Shown piece by piece: positions 46,301 to 61,300 of a stretch of 64,000 nt of DNA (within the stretch, counting starts at the first letter, position 1; every line of letters starts with the position of its first letter). The stretch is from Dyella_D sp052115385. Lineage in GTDB: Bacteria; Pseudomonadota; Gammaproteobacteria; Xanthomonadales; Rhodanobacteraceae. The translations under genes were made by a program, and so were the position numbers. The notes beneath the pieces were generated by a model. The model worked only from the letters and a program-made list of their open reading frames with translations, did no database searches and was not told the origin of the DNA. The stretch covers positions 248,001 through 312,000 of the forward strand of contig NZ_JBFRGP010000002.1 of NCBI RefSeq assembly GCF_052115385.1, read 5' to 3'.

Positions 46301-49300
46301 AGCCGTCGGCATCGGTCACGCTGACGCGCACGTCGATCAGGCCCGGCTGAGTCGCCTGCAGGCGCAGCCGGCCAGAGTTGTCGAGGGCGACGGTTTGCCA
46401 CTGGTCGCTGCCGATGCCGGTACCCTTGATCTGCACCACCGTCTGCACGATCGGGCTGAAGCTGCTCGAACGCACGGTGACCAGCACGTTCTGCCCGGGC
46501 AGCAGGGGTGCGCCGGGCAGCGCATCGATCAGCACGTCGGGCGCATTGGCTGCGGCGTCGGCCACGGCGCGCAGTACGAAGGTCCGCTGCACGGTCGCGC
46601 GGCCGTCGCTGGCGATCGCGGTGACCACGAAGTCGCCTTCCTGGCCGGGCGCCGGCGTCCAGCTCAGGCGGCCATGGGCGGCGTCGTAGACGGCGCCATC
46701 CGGAAGCGCGTGGAAGGACAGGCTGAGACCCTGGGTCTGGATTGTGCCATCGGGGTCGCTGGCGACGATGCCCGTGCCCTGGCGGCCGAACTGCACCGGC
46801 AGGACCAGGGTCTGGCCGATCAGCGTGGCATGGCTGCTGACCGTCAGCGTGGGCGCGCGGTTGGTATCGAACACGCGCACGTGCACGGTCTGCGTGGTGG
46901 TCAGCGTGCCGTCGGTCGCCTTGAAGGTGAAGGCGAAGTCCTTGCTGCTGCCGTTAGCGTTGTCGACCGTGTCGAAGCCGGGCGTCCACTCGAAATAGCC
47001 GGTGGCGCTGTTGAACTGGATGCCCGCGGGCGTGCTGTCGTCATAGATCAGCGACATGTTCACCGGGTCGCCGTCGGCGTCGAGGCCGCGCAGCGTCATC
47101 GACAGCGTGTCGCCCTCGCTCACCAGTTGGAGCGGCATCGGCAGGATCACCGGCGCCTGGTCCACGTTGGCGACATGCAGTTCGAAACTGCGGGTGAAGG
47201 TGGCCGAGCCATCGCTGCCTGTCACGCTGAAGCGGTAGGTGCCCGGGCTGGTGCCGTTGAGGTTGTCGCTTTGCGCGGCGAAAGGTCCGGGCGTCCAGCG
47301 CACGGTCGCGTGGCCGCCGGTGGAGGCGCCGGGCACGTCGAACACCATGCCCGGCGGCAGGCCGGCGGCGGTCCAGCTGATCAGATCGGCATCTGCATCG
47401 CTGGCGAACAGGTCCATCGAGAAGGCACTGCCTTCGCTGGTATTCAGCCGCACCGGTGTCGCCGGATCTGGCGCGTCGGCGACCGCCTGCCCATTCACCT
47501 GGATGCCGAGCAGCTGAGGCGCGGCATCGGCCTGGCGGACCAGGATGCGAATGGTGTGGCGGACCACGTTGGGCAACGGATTGGCCGGGTTCGTGTAGCC
47601 CTGGTCCTGCGGCGGCAGGCCGCTGTCGGTCACTGTGAAGGTGATGTCGTGCGGGCCGATATCGTCGGCTGTCGGTGTCCAGGTCAACAAGGCGTGTCCG
47701 TACTGGACCTGCATCGCCAGCTGGGCGCCCAGCGGCAGACCGTCGGCACTGATGTGCAGAGCGTCCTGGTCCGCATCAGCGATGGTGATCGGCAGGCTGA
47801 TGGGCTGGCCGGCCACGGCGACGATCTGCTGCGGCAGATTGAACACCGGCGGCTCGGTCACGCTGCGCGCGGTGAACACGAAGCTCACCGCGGAAGCAAG
47901 CACGCGGCCCGGATCGCCGTCGCCGTTGTCCTGGGCCACCAACGTGATGGTGTAGTCGCCGCGATCGTTGTCGCCCGGTGCGAAATGGATGACGCCGGTG
48001 ACGTGGCCGTCCACGCTGGACGGATTCTGGGTGTAGGTGGCGAAACGCGGCAGGCCGTTGATGGTCAGCTGGATCGGATTGCCGTCGACGTCGGTGATGT
48101 CCACCGGGATGTCGAGCGTGGCGCCCTTGTCGACGGTGACGTTGGAGATCGGCGCGATGACCGGCGCGCGATTGGTGTCGGCCACCACGATCGGAATGGT
48201 GACCTGGCTGGAGGCCGGCGTGCCGGTGCCGTCGCCGTCGTCGGTGGCGATCACGGTGACGTGATAGGTGCCGGCCTGGGCGTAGCCCGGGGTCCACACG
48301 ATCTCCAGCGTATCGGGATCGAACGTTGCGCCCGCGGGCAGACCCAGCACCTGATAGGTCACCGGCGAGGCGTCGGCATAGCCGGAATCCACCAGCTGTC
48401 CGTTGCTGGAAAGACGGATCTTGGGTGCATAGCCCGGATGATCGGGGTCGAAAGCGAACACGCTGATACGCAGCGCCTGGCCTTCCGAGGTGTTCCAGGT
48501 GTCGCCCACATTGGCATCGAACTGCGGAACGCCATTGGCGTTCAGCACATTCAGGGAGATCGTCCGCTGCACGCTGCGGACCTGTACGTCGCCGCCCGGC
48601 AGGGTGTACGTCGCCGTGAGGGTGACCGCAGCGGTGTAGCTACCGTGCTGATCGTAGCCCGGCGTCCAGCTGAGCCAGCCGGTCTCGGTGTTCAGCTGCA
48701 TCCCGTTCGGCAGCGAGGCTGCCGAGTAGCTGAGCTTGACCACGGTGCCGTCGGCGTAGGTGGTGCCACCGGGCAGGCTGCCCGCCAGCTGCAGGGCGAA
48801 TGCATCGCCTTCGCGCAGTGTCTGCGCCGCGACCGGCGCCAGCACGGGGGCTGCCCAGGTCTGCGCGACGATCACGTCGACCAGCTCCGTGACGGTGGTC
48901 TTGCCGTCGCTCACGGTGATCCGCACGTTGCGGTAGGTGCCGGCCTGGTCGTACGTCGGCGTCCAGCTGAGGGTGCCGGTCCGGGCATCGAACGAAGCAC
49001 CCGGCGGCAGGTTGCCGACGCTGATGGTCAGCGGGTCGCCGTCGGGATCCGAGGCGACCACGGGCAGCGACATGGACTGTCCTTCGTCCAGATAGATGGC
49101 GTCCGGCGCGTTGATGATCGGTGCGCGGTTGCCGCTCGCGACCGTGATGTGCAGTGTGCGCAGCACGGTGCCGCCGCGGCTGTCCTGCACGCGCAGCACC
49201 ACGACGCTGTCGGCCAGCGCGTTTGCGCCGGGTGTCCAGCTCAGCGTAGCGGTGGAGTGATAGATCCCGCTGCCGTCCACGCTGTAGGTGGCCGGCGGCG

Positions 49301-52300
49301 TCAGCAGCAGGCCCGGTGGCGCCTGCACGACCTCCCAATAGAACTGCGTGCCGTCGCCGTCGAAGGCGTCGACCTGCGCGCTCCATGTCTGGCCGATGGT
49401 GGCCGGCTGCGGGAAGGTGTCCGGCGCGGTTGTGGTGCCGACCGGCGTGATGCCCGGCGGCAGGTTCGCCTGCGGCACCGCGTAGACGCCATGCCCCAGG
49501 TTGTACTTCGCCAGGTCGGCCAGGCCGCCGCCGAAATGGCTGGCCGGCACCACGCTGATGGTCTGGTTGGTCAGCGTGGCGCCCACCGCCAGCTTGCCGC
49601 CCAGGGCTTGCAGCGCGCTGGTCAGATCCAGCACCCACAGATCGGACTGATCGCCCGTGCCCTGCGTGGCGCCATTGATGCTCATACCGAAATACGCACC
49701 CGGATCGAGCAGCAGCATCAGCGGGCCGTGCAGGTCGTCGGTGCCGATGTTCTTCAGGCTCACGTCGTAGCTGACCGCGCCGGTGCTCTGGTCGGAGCGC
49801 GTGTTGCTGAAGGTCAACTGCACCTGCGTGCTCATATCCAGCAGCGCGGTAAAGCCGCTGACGGTGTCCTGACCGATGCGCAGCTGCGCGGCGCTGCGCA
49901 GGTTGCCGCTGATGGTGAGCTGGTAGTGGCCGGCGGGCAGGCCGGAAACGTCCAGATAAGCGGTGTGCGTGGCGGCATCCCAGCGCACGCTGTTGGGGGT
50001 GATGGTGGTGGCGCCGATGAGCTGGAAGTTGCTGGCGTCGAGCACGCTCGAGGCATCCGTCAGCGCCGACTGCGCGTCGCTGCCCAGCCACATGTCCTGG
50101 TCGAACTGCACGGCGATCTGGCCGACCGGCAGCGGGATCAATGCACCATCCGGCACGCTGGTAGCGATCACCTTCGGCGCCTGCGCCGGGGCGATCACGT
50201 CGATGTGATGCGTTTCGGCGACCAGGATGCGGCCGTCGGCAGTGGTGAGGATCGCCTCGCCCTGGGTGCCGCCGCCGGCGAGCTGCAGCACGCGGCGGGT
50301 GGCCAGTTCGATCGTCCACACCGAGGAGCCGGTGGTGGTGTCGGCGATGCCGGCCACCTGCACGTGCTGCGGCAATGCACCGGAAGCGACCAGCATGCCG
50401 TCGAGCAGCGAGCCCGGCGCACCGAAGGCGATGCTGTCGACCACGCCCTTGATGCGGTATTCCAGTTCCGCACGGCCGAGGGTGATGCCGCTCATCGGGA
50501 AGCTGATGATGTCGGTGCTGCCGTTCGGATCGGCGGCGGTGATGTCGCTGCCGGTCCAGCGCACGCCCCACAGGCGGCCGTCCGGACCGAACGCGAGGTC
50601 GCCGACGCGGGTGTTGCTGAAGTGCTGCCAGGCCTTGTTCGGATCGGTGGCGTTCGGGTGGAACACCTCGATGCCGGCGCCGTCGGAGACGTAGATGTCG
50701 CCGGTGCCGGGCTGGATCGCCAGCGCATGCGTCAGCGGCTGCTGGCTGGGGCCTTGCATGCGGCGCAGGATCGCGCCGCTGCCGGCATCGACCTGCAGCA
50801 GTTCGTTGCCGGTCATCACCCACAGCTGGCCGAGCGCGTCGACCGCCATGTCGAGCACGGGCTGGTCGAGCACGAACAGCGGCGTGGTGCCGTGGCCGCC
50901 GTCCTTGCCGTAGCGATAGACCTCGTTGCGCTGCTGGCCGGCGCTGACCAGGATCGACTGATCCGGCAACTGCACCATCGCCATCGCACCGATATCGGCC
51001 GCGCCGGTGGCGAAACCGTCGGCGAAGCCGCGCACGGCGAACGGCGCGAGCACGTTGCTCAGGTCGCCGGCATTCACTGCCGCGACCGCACCCGGCAGCA
51101 TCTGCGTGGCCTGCTGGAACAGCGGGTTGTTGTAGTAGTTGCGGTCCTGCGGCGCCTGCGGCACCTGCGCGGTCTGGTCCACGCCGGGCGTGACGCCGAG
51201 GCCGTCGAGCACCTGCTGGCGCGCGCCGTCATCCGGCAGCACGGCATTGCTGACCGAGGCCGCCTCGCGGTTGCCGGCCAGGTCCGTCGCCACGGCGAGG
51301 AACTCGTAGTGGTTGCCGGCTGCGCCGGTGAACACCGCTTCGTTGGTGCCCGCGGCGACCTGGCGCTGCCAGATCTTGAAGTCGCCGCCGTTGGTGGCGA
51401 CGTAGACGGTGACGAAGCGGATGCCGCTGGCATCGTCCTGCGCGTTCCACTTCACGTCGTAGGTCGGCGCACCCTGGGCGTTGTTGCCCAGCGAGGTGAC
51501 CGCGACGGTGGTGCCGGGCGCCTTCGCGTCCAGCGTGACGTTGAGCGTGGCGCTGTCGATCGGCGGCGTGTCGTCGAAGAACACGCGTGCCTGCATGGCG
51601 ATCTTCGCGCCGGACGCGGCGCCCGCCGTGGCAGCCACGGTGAAGCTGACGAAGCCCCCGGCATTGGTGCCGGCGAGCAGGCCGCGGCTGGGGTCCTGCA
51701 TCACTTCGCCGGTGATCGGATCGATCGCCTGCAGCAGCCAGGTGGCAATGCCGGTCTCGGCATCGACGCCCGCACTGACGCGCAGGATGTAGCCCTTGCT
51801 GCCGCTGAAGTCGAAATCGCCCTGGAAGTTGGCGCGGTCGGCGGGAATATGGATATTGATGTCGCCGATCTTCAGATCACCCAGGCGCACCGAACGCGGA
51901 TCGAGATCGGAGTCCAGCGGCGACACGATGCGGATCTGGCCCACGCCCTGGCCGGTCGGATTGCTGAAGGCGAAGGTATACGGCAGCGGCGTCGACGCCG
52001 GCACGTACACGCTGCCGTCGGCGGCGACGGCCTGGCCCTGCGGACCTTGCACGCTGATCGCCGCGTTGGTGGCGCCGGCCTGCTGCGCCACCAGCTGCAG
52101 GTACTGGGTGAGGTTGAGGCTCTTGCCCGGCAGCGGATTGAACTTGTCGTCGAGCAGGCCCTGCGCGCGCAGGTATTCCAGCTCGGCCTGGCTGCCGACG
52201 AAGATCTGGAAGTTCTCGAACTGCAAGGTGCGGCCGGCGTGCTGGTCGTAGTCGGCCGGATTGGCCAGCGCGGGCACCGGTACCTGGATCTCGTCGCCGT

Positions 52301-55300
52301 CGTCGTCGGTGCGCGTCTCGTAGTGATCGATCGGCCCCTTGGCCGCGTTCGGATCGCCGGCGAACTTGGCGGTATCGCCGTACCACTGCTGCACCTTGGC
52401 GAAGAAGCCGAGGATGTCGGCCTGGGTGCGGTAGTTGTCGCCGCCCTTGGACATCAGGATGCCGGCGGCGAGGGTGGCGTTGAGGCTGACCACCTGCGGG
52501 TTGGTGGTGATCGGCGGCGCCTGGTCGGCCGGCAGCAGCATGCCGGCGCTTTCCAGCGCGGCCAGCCAGCCGTTGACCCACTGCGCGGCGTCGGCGGCGA
52601 GCGTGGCCAGGTTGCTCGGCGCGCTGGCGTCGGCCAGCACGGCGGTGCGCAGCTTCAGCGCATAGGCGGTCTGTTCGGCGATGAACTCGGCGCGGGTGAG
52701 CGCGGTGGCGGCGGCCACCACGTTCATCTGGAACGACTCGGACAACGCTTCGATCTTGTAGAGGATGTCGTCCGGATCGGTCGACAGGAAACGTGCGGTA
52801 AGGCCCTGGGAAATCTTGTCCAGGCCGCTGACGCCGGCATCGAGGATGCCCTGCGCCTTCCAGTCCGGGCGGGTTGCGTAGAGCGCGTCGCGCAGGCCTT
52901 CGAAGTCGCGGTTGATCCAGGCGGTGAGGCCCGGATAGGTCTGCAGGCGGAAGCTCATGCCGACGAAGCCATGCGCGGCCACGTCGAAGGCATAGCCCGG
53001 CGCCAGGTTGTAGCCGCTGGTGTTGAGCGTGCCGTCCAGCGACGCCCACGGGATATCCGTGCGCGGCAGGGTCGAGCCGGTCTGGCCGTAGGCCTGGTTG
53101 TTGGCGGGCGAGCCGCTGATATTGCCGAACGGCGAGCCGCCGACGTTGGAGCCGAAGATCGCGTAGGGCAGGTTGAGGCCGTCGATCAGGTACTGGTTGT
53201 AGCCCATCTCCACCGCGCCGACGTCGAAGCGCACGTACGGCGTGTCGACGTTGGTCAGGCTCTGCAGCGAGACCGAGTAGGTGGCACCGTCGCCCGGATT
53301 GAGATTGCGCGGGCCGCCGATGCCGATGGTGACGTCGTCCTCGATGCCGCGCTGGACCAGATAGCGGTTCGCCTCGGTCACGCTCTGGCCGTTGGGATTG
53401 ATGACGGTGACGTCGTACAGGCCCAGCGGGAACTGGCGCGTGTCGAAGATCGCGCGGATGTGCGTGGCGTCGAGCACCTGCCAGCGATCCGGCTCGGCTT
53501 CGTACACGCCGGGGCGGCTGAGCTTGGCCAGGGCGCCGGCCTGGAAGGCCGAGCCGTAGATGTCCAGCGTGACCCAGCGATGGTCGTCGTCGCTGACGCC
53601 ACCGTTGTCCGGGGTGACCTTGGTGATCGACAGCGGCAGCAGGTCGGCGCGCAAGGTCGCCGGCACCGCATTGCCGCTGCGCGAGCGCACCAGGATGTAG
53701 TAGTCGCCGGCCAGGGTGCTGGGGATCACGGCCTGCTGGTCGGCCGCGGATGCATTGCTGTAGGCCGCGTCGTAGGCGTAGGTGGTCGGGATGTCGCCGT
53801 AGCGGATGTACAGCTCGTTGTCGCCGCTGGCGGCCATCGAATCGAGCATCACGCGCAGGGTCTGGCCCGCCGCGACGGTGACCTTGTACAGCTGCACGTC
53901 GCCGCTGGACAGCGTGGTCTGCAGCGGGCTGGCGATGGCCAGCGGCGGCACCTGGGTCTGGATGGTGGCGGCCGAGGCGGTGAGGTTGTTGGCCTCGCCC
54001 GGCGCCATCACCAGGCCGTTCGGGCCGTAGCTGATGCCGCCTTCGTAGACCTCGTTGTAGAGGTCCGGGCGCACGATGATGCGCCAGTGGCCGTCTTTCA
54101 GCGGCGGCAACTGCGCGGTGAGCTTGCCGCTGTAGCTGGCGCCGCCGGCGAGGTCGCCGCTGTGGGTGACCTTGCCCAGCAGGATGTCGTCCAGGCCCCA
54201 CACGTTGTCCATCGACAGATAGATCGCGTCGGTCCACTGGCCATAGGCCGGGTTGGTGGAGTCGTTGACGATGCTGTAGTTCACCGTCACCGAGTCGCCC
54301 ACCTGGGCCTGCGGCGGCACGGTGACGTCGGTGACCTTGAGGTCCGCCGGCGGCGGCGTCTGCACCAGCATCGGCTGCGGCGCGGCGGTGGCGTTGTTCT
54401 GGTCGTTGCCGAACTCCAGCACCTGGCCGTAGGGGCCGGCGCCGAACGCGCGTGCCGGATCGGTGATCACGAATACGTAGTAGGGACCGTCGAGGTCGCG
54501 CGGCGCGGTGACGGTGAAGCGTCCGTCATAGCCGGCGCCGGCGCTCAGGCCGCCGCCATGGCCGAGATAGCCGAGATAGCGGTCCTGGTTGACGTCCAGG
54601 AAGCGGTCGCGCGAGAGGTAGATCAGGTCGTTCCACTGGCCCTGGTCGCTGGGCGTGTCGCCGCCCGCATTGGTCACGTGGTAGTCGACGCTGAAGCTCT
54701 GGCCGGCGACCACCGTGGCCGGCGCGCCGACCAGGCTGACCTGCAGGTCCGGCGGCGTAGCCAGGGTGATCGGCAGCGCGATCGAGGCGACGTTGTTGCC
54801 TTCGTTCTGGAACTCCAGCACCGCGCCGGGGCCGTCGCCGGTGACCACGTCGAGCCCGTCGCGGATCGAGCTGGGCTCGCTGTAGTACCAGTCCTTCACC
54901 GTGGCGGTGTCGGTCTTGACGATGATGTTGAAGTTGCCGCTGATCGACTGCGGCAGGTGGAAGGTGGCCGACATCGTGTACGACTCGCCCGGCTGCAGGA
55001 AGCGCGGCTTGCCGTTGGCGTCGAGCAGCGAAATCGGCTGCACGCGGCCCGGGTTGCTGTACAGCGAGCCTTCGATCAGCGGGTCGTCGGTGACGTCCAG
55101 CGAGCTGTCGTTGGACAGGTAGACGCCGTCGTTCCACTGGCTGACGCGGGTGGCGCGGTTGCCGCGGTTGGTCACGGTCCAGGTGACGGTGAGCGAATCG
55201 CCGGACTTCGGCGCCGGGTTGGACAGCTGGATGCCGTCGATCTGCAGGTCGGCCTCGCGGTAGGTGATGTCCAGCGGGCTGCTGCCCACGTTGTTGTTAT

Positions 55301-58300
55301 TGGCGCTGCCTTCGTAGACCGAGCTGGCGTAGAGGTTGAGCCCCCAGCTGTTGTCGCCGCCGTTGAGGATCTCGTCGGCGGCGCGCGGCGGCAGGCCGGA
55401 GCTGTCGGGGCGAGCGCTGTCGGTGATGACGTAGATGTAATAGCGCCCGTTGGTGCCCGCCGGCAGCGCCACGTTGAGCGTGGTGGTGTAGCTGGCGCCC
55501 GCGGCGAGGCCGTTGGTGTTCTGGTGCTCGAACTTGCCCAGCGCGATGGCGCGGCTGGGGATGAAGGTCGGGTCGGTGCTGATGAACACCGAATCCTGCC
55601 AGCTCACCGTACCCGGCCACACGGTCTGGCCGTGGTTGGTCACGGTCCAGCTGATCGGGGTCAGTTCGCCGGAATAGTTCTGCGGCTGCACCTGCACCGA
55701 GCTGACCTGCAGGTCGGCCGGATGCGGGATCACCGCCGCCGCCAGCGGCGTGGCGTTGTTGTTTTCGTTGAGCTCGCGCACCTGGCTGAAGGCGTCGGTC
55801 TTGACGATGATGTAGCTGCCGCTGATGTCCGGCGCCAGCAGCACGCTCTGGTTGACGGTGTACTTCTCGCCGTTGTTGAGCGTGCGGTTCTGCGTGTAGC
55901 TGCCGATGGTCCAGACGTGCGTGGCCTTGCTCAGGTCCGCGTTGTCGGCCACGTAGATGGTGTCGGTCCAGCCGCCGGTGAACAGGTCGCCCTGGTTCTG
56001 CACGGTGTAGCTGAAGTTGACGGTGGTGCCGGCGTCGATGCTCGGCGGCGCGACGACCTGGGTCACCGTCAGGTCGGGCGGGGTGATGCCCAGCACGCTG
56101 ATCGGTCGGCCCTTGTAGTCGTTGTTGTCGATCTGCGTCGCGTCGTCCGGATTGATGTTGGCGGCGAGCGTGTCTTCCAGGATGGTGCTGTAGGTGTTGG
56201 TCCAGACGGTGATGTAGTACTGCCCGCTGAGCGTGCCGTCCGGGATGGTGACCTGCAGGTCGCCCAGGTAGTCCTCGCCCACGGCGAGGTTGCCGGTGTG
56301 GGTGGTGGAGCCCAGCAGCACGTCGCCCTTGTTGGCGCCCGGGCGCTTGGGATCCTTGGCCAGCCACACCGTGTCGGTCCAGCTGTTGACGTCGGCGGTG
56401 GCGCCGCGCGTGGTGGCGCTGCCGAGGTTGCTGACCTTGTAGCGCACGTCGATGCTGCCGCCGTGCACGGCCTGGTCGGGCGCGGTGACGCCGCTGGTGA
56501 CCAGGTCGGAGAACGGCACCGGGTCGATGTAGAAATGCACCGCCTTGCTGTTGTTGCCGTCGCTCGGGTACTCGTCGACGTTGTTGTCGGCGTCGGCCAC
56601 CACGATCAGGTACGCGTCGCCCGGGAAGCGCAGCGGGATGCTGATGCTGCCGGTGATGTTGGAGTAGCTGGCGGTCGGCGCCAGCGCGCTGCCGTTGTCG
56701 AACGTGCCGACCAGCTGGTCGTCGCCGCTGAGCGTGCCGTCGTGCGACAGGTAGACCTTGTCGCGCCAGTGGCCGTTGGCGGGCATCGTGCCCAGGTTGG
56801 TGACGGTGTACTGGATGCCGACGTTGGTGCCGGCGGTGACGTGGTCGGGAATGGTGACCGCGCCGACCTGCAGGTCCGGACGTGGCTGCAGCGCGATCGG
56901 CGTCGGGTTGCTGGCCAGCAGCACGTCGTTGCCGGCGGCCGCGCCGTACTCGTACACCTGCGCGCCGCTGCCGCCGAAGTTGGCATTGGTGGTGATCTGC
57001 AGGCGATACAGTCCTTCGATCTTCGACGGCAGGCGGATCTGTTCGGTGCGCTTGTAGTTTTCGCCGGCCTTGAGCGGGCGGTCGTAGGTGAAGCTGCCGA
57101 GCACGATGGCCGCACCGGTGCCGCTGGCGGGCACCAGCTTGATGGTGTCGACCCAGGGGCCGATCGCGTCGGCCTGACCCTGGTTGCCTACCGTCCACGT
57201 CACGTCGGCCAGGCTGCCTTCGAGCAGGCTGCTGCCGTCGGCGGCGAGGCTGTCCGGCGAGGACGGCGCGATGCCGGCCGACTGCACCAGCAGGTCGGGC
57301 GACGGCGCCAGCGTGACCGGCACGGCCGCGCTGTGGCCGGTGTCGTTGTTGCCGTAGACGAACTCGAACGGCCCGCCGGTGCGCACATTGATGTAGTAAT
57401 TGCCCTGGATGCCGTTGGGCAGGGTGACCGTGATGCTGCGCGTGTAGCTGTCGTTCACCGCGAGCTGGCCGATGTGGTTGGCGCTGCCGAACTGCGCGAT
57501 CACGCCGCTGCCGTCGGGGTTGGAGCTGAGCCAGACCTGGTCCGACCATTCGGAGCTGTCGGTGATGCCGATGCCCTGGTTGCTCACCGTCCAGGTCAGG
57601 GCCAGCGGCTGGCCGCTGACCGGGGTGCCCAGGGTGGAGACGGAATTCACCTGCAGATCGGCGTACGGCTTGGGCATCACGTCGACGTCGTGGCCGAGCA
57701 GGGCCGTGTCGTTCGCAGTGTTGCCGTTCTCGAACACCTGATGGGTGGCGTCGGTGACCACGAACAGCTTGTAGCGGCCGGTGGTGCCCGGCGGCAGCAT
57801 CACGCTGAGCGCGCCGTTGTAGCTGGCGCCCGCGGCGAGCGCGCCGTTGTGCACGACTTCGCCGATCACGCGGTCGTCGCCGTTGCCGAGCACGCCGTCG
57901 GTGGACAGGATCACCCGGTCCACCCACTGCGAGCTGCTGCCGGCGCCGGTGCCGTTATTGCTGACCGTCCAGCTCACGTCGATGGTGGCCGGGTCGGCGA
58001 TCAGAGTGGACGGCGCCTGCACGGCGCTCACCGCAAGGTCGGCATAGGGCGCCAACTGCACGGTGAGATCCTGCTGCGCGGTGTTGTTGGCGCGGCCATG
58101 GTCGTCGATCGCGCTGGTGGCATCGGTGACCACCACGATCTCGTAATCGCCATTGGCATCCAGCGGCAGCTGGATATCGGCGAAAGCGTCATAGCTGCCG
58201 TTGCTGGCCAGCGGGCCGCTGTGGGCCAGCTCGGCGACCTGGGTCAGCATGCCGTTGTGCGACAGGAACACGCGGTCGAGCCAGTTGCCGGTGGCAATGC

Positions 58301-61300
58301 CGCCGCTGTTGCCGACGGTCCACTGCACGTGCAGGTTGCTGCCGGACAGCACCAGGGTCGGGCCGCTGACCTTGCTGACGGACAGATCCGGACGCGCCAC
58401 CACCACCGGCGTGCTGGCCGACGCGCTGTTGTCGTTCTCGCCGTCGCGCTCGTACACCGTGTTGTCGGTGTCGGTGCGCACCACGTAGGTGTAGCTGCCT
58501 TCGGTGAAACCGGCGGGCAGGGTGAAGGAGATCGTACGTGCCGCGCTGGCGCCGGCGGCCAGGCCATCGGTGAAGAACTGGTTGGCGACTTCGATCTGGT
58601 GGCCCTGGCCATCGTCCAGGTACACGCGATCGCGCCACACGCCGGTGGCATCGCCGGTGCCGGTGTTGTGCGCGGTATAGCTCAGGCTGACCGCATCGCC
58701 CGGACGCACGGCGGCCGGGCCGCTGACGTCGCTGACGGTGAGGTTGGCGGAAGGCGCCAGGGCGATGTGCAGCGGCAGCGTGGTGGCGCTGGCATTGTTG
58801 CCGGTGTGGCCGTTCTCGCTGACGGTGTTGTTGAGGTTGGTGGTGACCAGGATGTAGTAGTCGCCTACCAGGTCGCGCGGCAGGGTCAGGGTGGCGGTGG
58901 CGGTATAGGTGGCGCCGCCGTTGGCGAGCACGCCGGCATGCGTGACCGAACCGGCCAGCACGATGTCGTCCGCCGAAGGCACGCCGGTGCGCGACAGCAC
59001 CACGCGGTCGTTCCACAGCGCCAGGTTGGTCGGCGCGTTGCCGGTGTTGGACACGGTCCAGCTGACCTGCACGTTCTCGCCGCTCAACGCGGTGGTCGGC
59101 GCAGTGACCGAGACCACGCCGAGGTCGGCATACGCGGCCGCCACGGTGATGGGCTTGGCCACGCTGGCGTTGTTGCCGCGCGTATCCGGTTCCAGCACTT
59201 CGCCCTGGCCGTCGGCGCGCACGGCCAGGAAGTAATGGCCGTCGTTGAGCAGCGGCAGGTTGATGGTGGCGGTCTGCGTGTAGCTGTCGCCCACCGCCAG
59301 CGCGCCGTTGCGGCGCACGCTGCCGATCACGATGTCGTCGGCATTGCCGATGATGGCGTCGGAGCTGAGCACGATCTCGTCGGACCAGGCATCGCCGGTC
59401 GGCGCCTGGCCGTGGTTGGCCACGGTCCAGCTGATCGTCACCGGCTGCCCGCCGATGCCGGTGGCCGGCGTGGTGACGCTGTCCACGCGCAGGTCGGCGT
59501 ACGGCACGGCGGCGGAGACCACCGCGGTGGCGGCGCTGTTGTTGCTCTCGGCGTCGTGGCTGAGATTGGTTTCGTAGAGCACGCCGACGCCGGCCGCGTT
59601 CTGGTCGGCGGTGACGGTGATGCTCAAGTTGCCGGTGCCCTTGAGGCCATCCGGCAGGCGGAAGGTGAAGCTGCGCAGGCGATGTTCGCCGGGGCCGATC
59701 GGGCCGTTGACCTGGCCATTGACCAGGGCGCTCGGGTCGTACACCAGGCTGGTGTCGAGCACGCTCATGCCGTTGTCGACGCGGCTGACCGTGATGCGGT
59801 CGTTGAACGCGGTGCCGGTGGCGCTGGCGCCCTGGTTCCAGTCTTCCCAGGTGATGGTGACCAGGCCGCCGGCCTGGATGGTGGTGCTCAGCACCTGCAG
59901 GTTCTGCACCTGCAGGTCCGGACCGACCGCCTGGTCGATCTCGGCGACGTTGTTGCTTTCGCCGGTGCCGTTGGCGTTCGCTTCGGGGATCTCGCCCAGG
60001 CTGTCGGCGATCACGCGGATGGCGAAGTTGCCCGAGGCATCCAGGCCGGTCGGCCAGGTGAAGCTGGCATTGCGCTGGCGCGTGGCGCCGGCGGCTAGCG
60101 GGCCGGCGTCGAGCAGGTCGCGCAGGGTGACGGTGGCGACCACCTTGCCGGTGGACAGGTTGCGCACCTCCAGCGTCTCGCTCCACGGCTGCGCCACGGC
60201 GACATTGCCCTGGTTGCCGACGGTCCAGCTGACGTTGACGGCCTGGCCCGGCTGGAATGCGCTGGCCGGCTGCAGCTTGAGATCCTGCACGGTGAGGTCG
60301 GCGTACGGCGACAGCTCCACCGTGGCGGTGATGCTGGCGGCGTTGTTGCTTTCGGCATTGCCGACGTTGTTGCTTTCCTTGATGACGTTGTCGGCATCGG
60401 TCAGCACGGTGATGCTGATGCTGCCGGCTGCGTAGGAACCGTCGGGCAGGCGGATCTGCTGGTGGCGCGTGCGCGCCTCGCCCACGCCGATCGGACCGTT
60501 GGCGGCGTCGGCCGCGTCATACGGCACGCTGATGTCGGCGAGGATCACGCCGGTGGCGATATTGCGCACCACGATGCGGTCGTTCCAGTTGCCGCTGGTC
60601 GGCAGCACGCCCTGGTTGGCGACCACCCATTGCACGTCGACGGTCTGGCCGGTCTGCAGCGTGCCGGCGGGCGAGACGTTGACCGAGGTGACGGTCAGGT
60701 CGGGCGCCGGGGTGACCACCAGGGTGTCCAGCACGGTGACCGGCGCGTCGGGCACGCGCACCACGTTGAAGGAGACATTCGGCGAAGGCGTGCTGGCGTA
60801 GTTGGCGGTGGCCAGCACCAGGGTGTAGCGGCCGCCGACCAGCAGGTGGCCCAGGTCGATGCCGCTGCCGTTGAACTGGTAGCTGTAGTTGCTGCCGTTC
60901 CAGCTGCCGTAATCGCTGCCCATCGACTGCTGGTAGAACACCGTGCGGCCGAGCGGGTCGAGCAGGGTCCAGCTCGGCACGATGCCGCTGCTGGTCGAGC
61001 TCAGGCCCGGCAGCGCATCGAGGAAGTAATGCCCGTCGGCGGGCACGTCGATGCTGTACAGCTGCATGCTGCGCGCATCGAGGGTGGTGCTGACCGGCGT
61101 GCCGGGCGTCACCGGCGTGGCCGCGGATGCGTCGAGCATGCGGAAGCTGAAGGGGTTGGCGCTGCTGTTGCCGCTCCATACCGTCAGCACGTAGTCGCCG
61201 GCGGCCAGCAGGCTGGCGAAGTCGTAGTTGTAGTCGGAGTAGTAGTAATAGCCGAGCTGCTGGTTGAACAGCTGCGAGCCGTTGGCATTGGTCAGCCTCC

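Noticed and set aside
45423..60098. A 4,891-codon plus-strand open frame
   Set aside because: It is antisense to the giant gene with shared codon boundaries. The translation is low-complexity (rich in Arg, Gly, Ala, Val, His, Asp), shows no domain, and is open only because the sense codons TTA, CTA and TCA are avoided.
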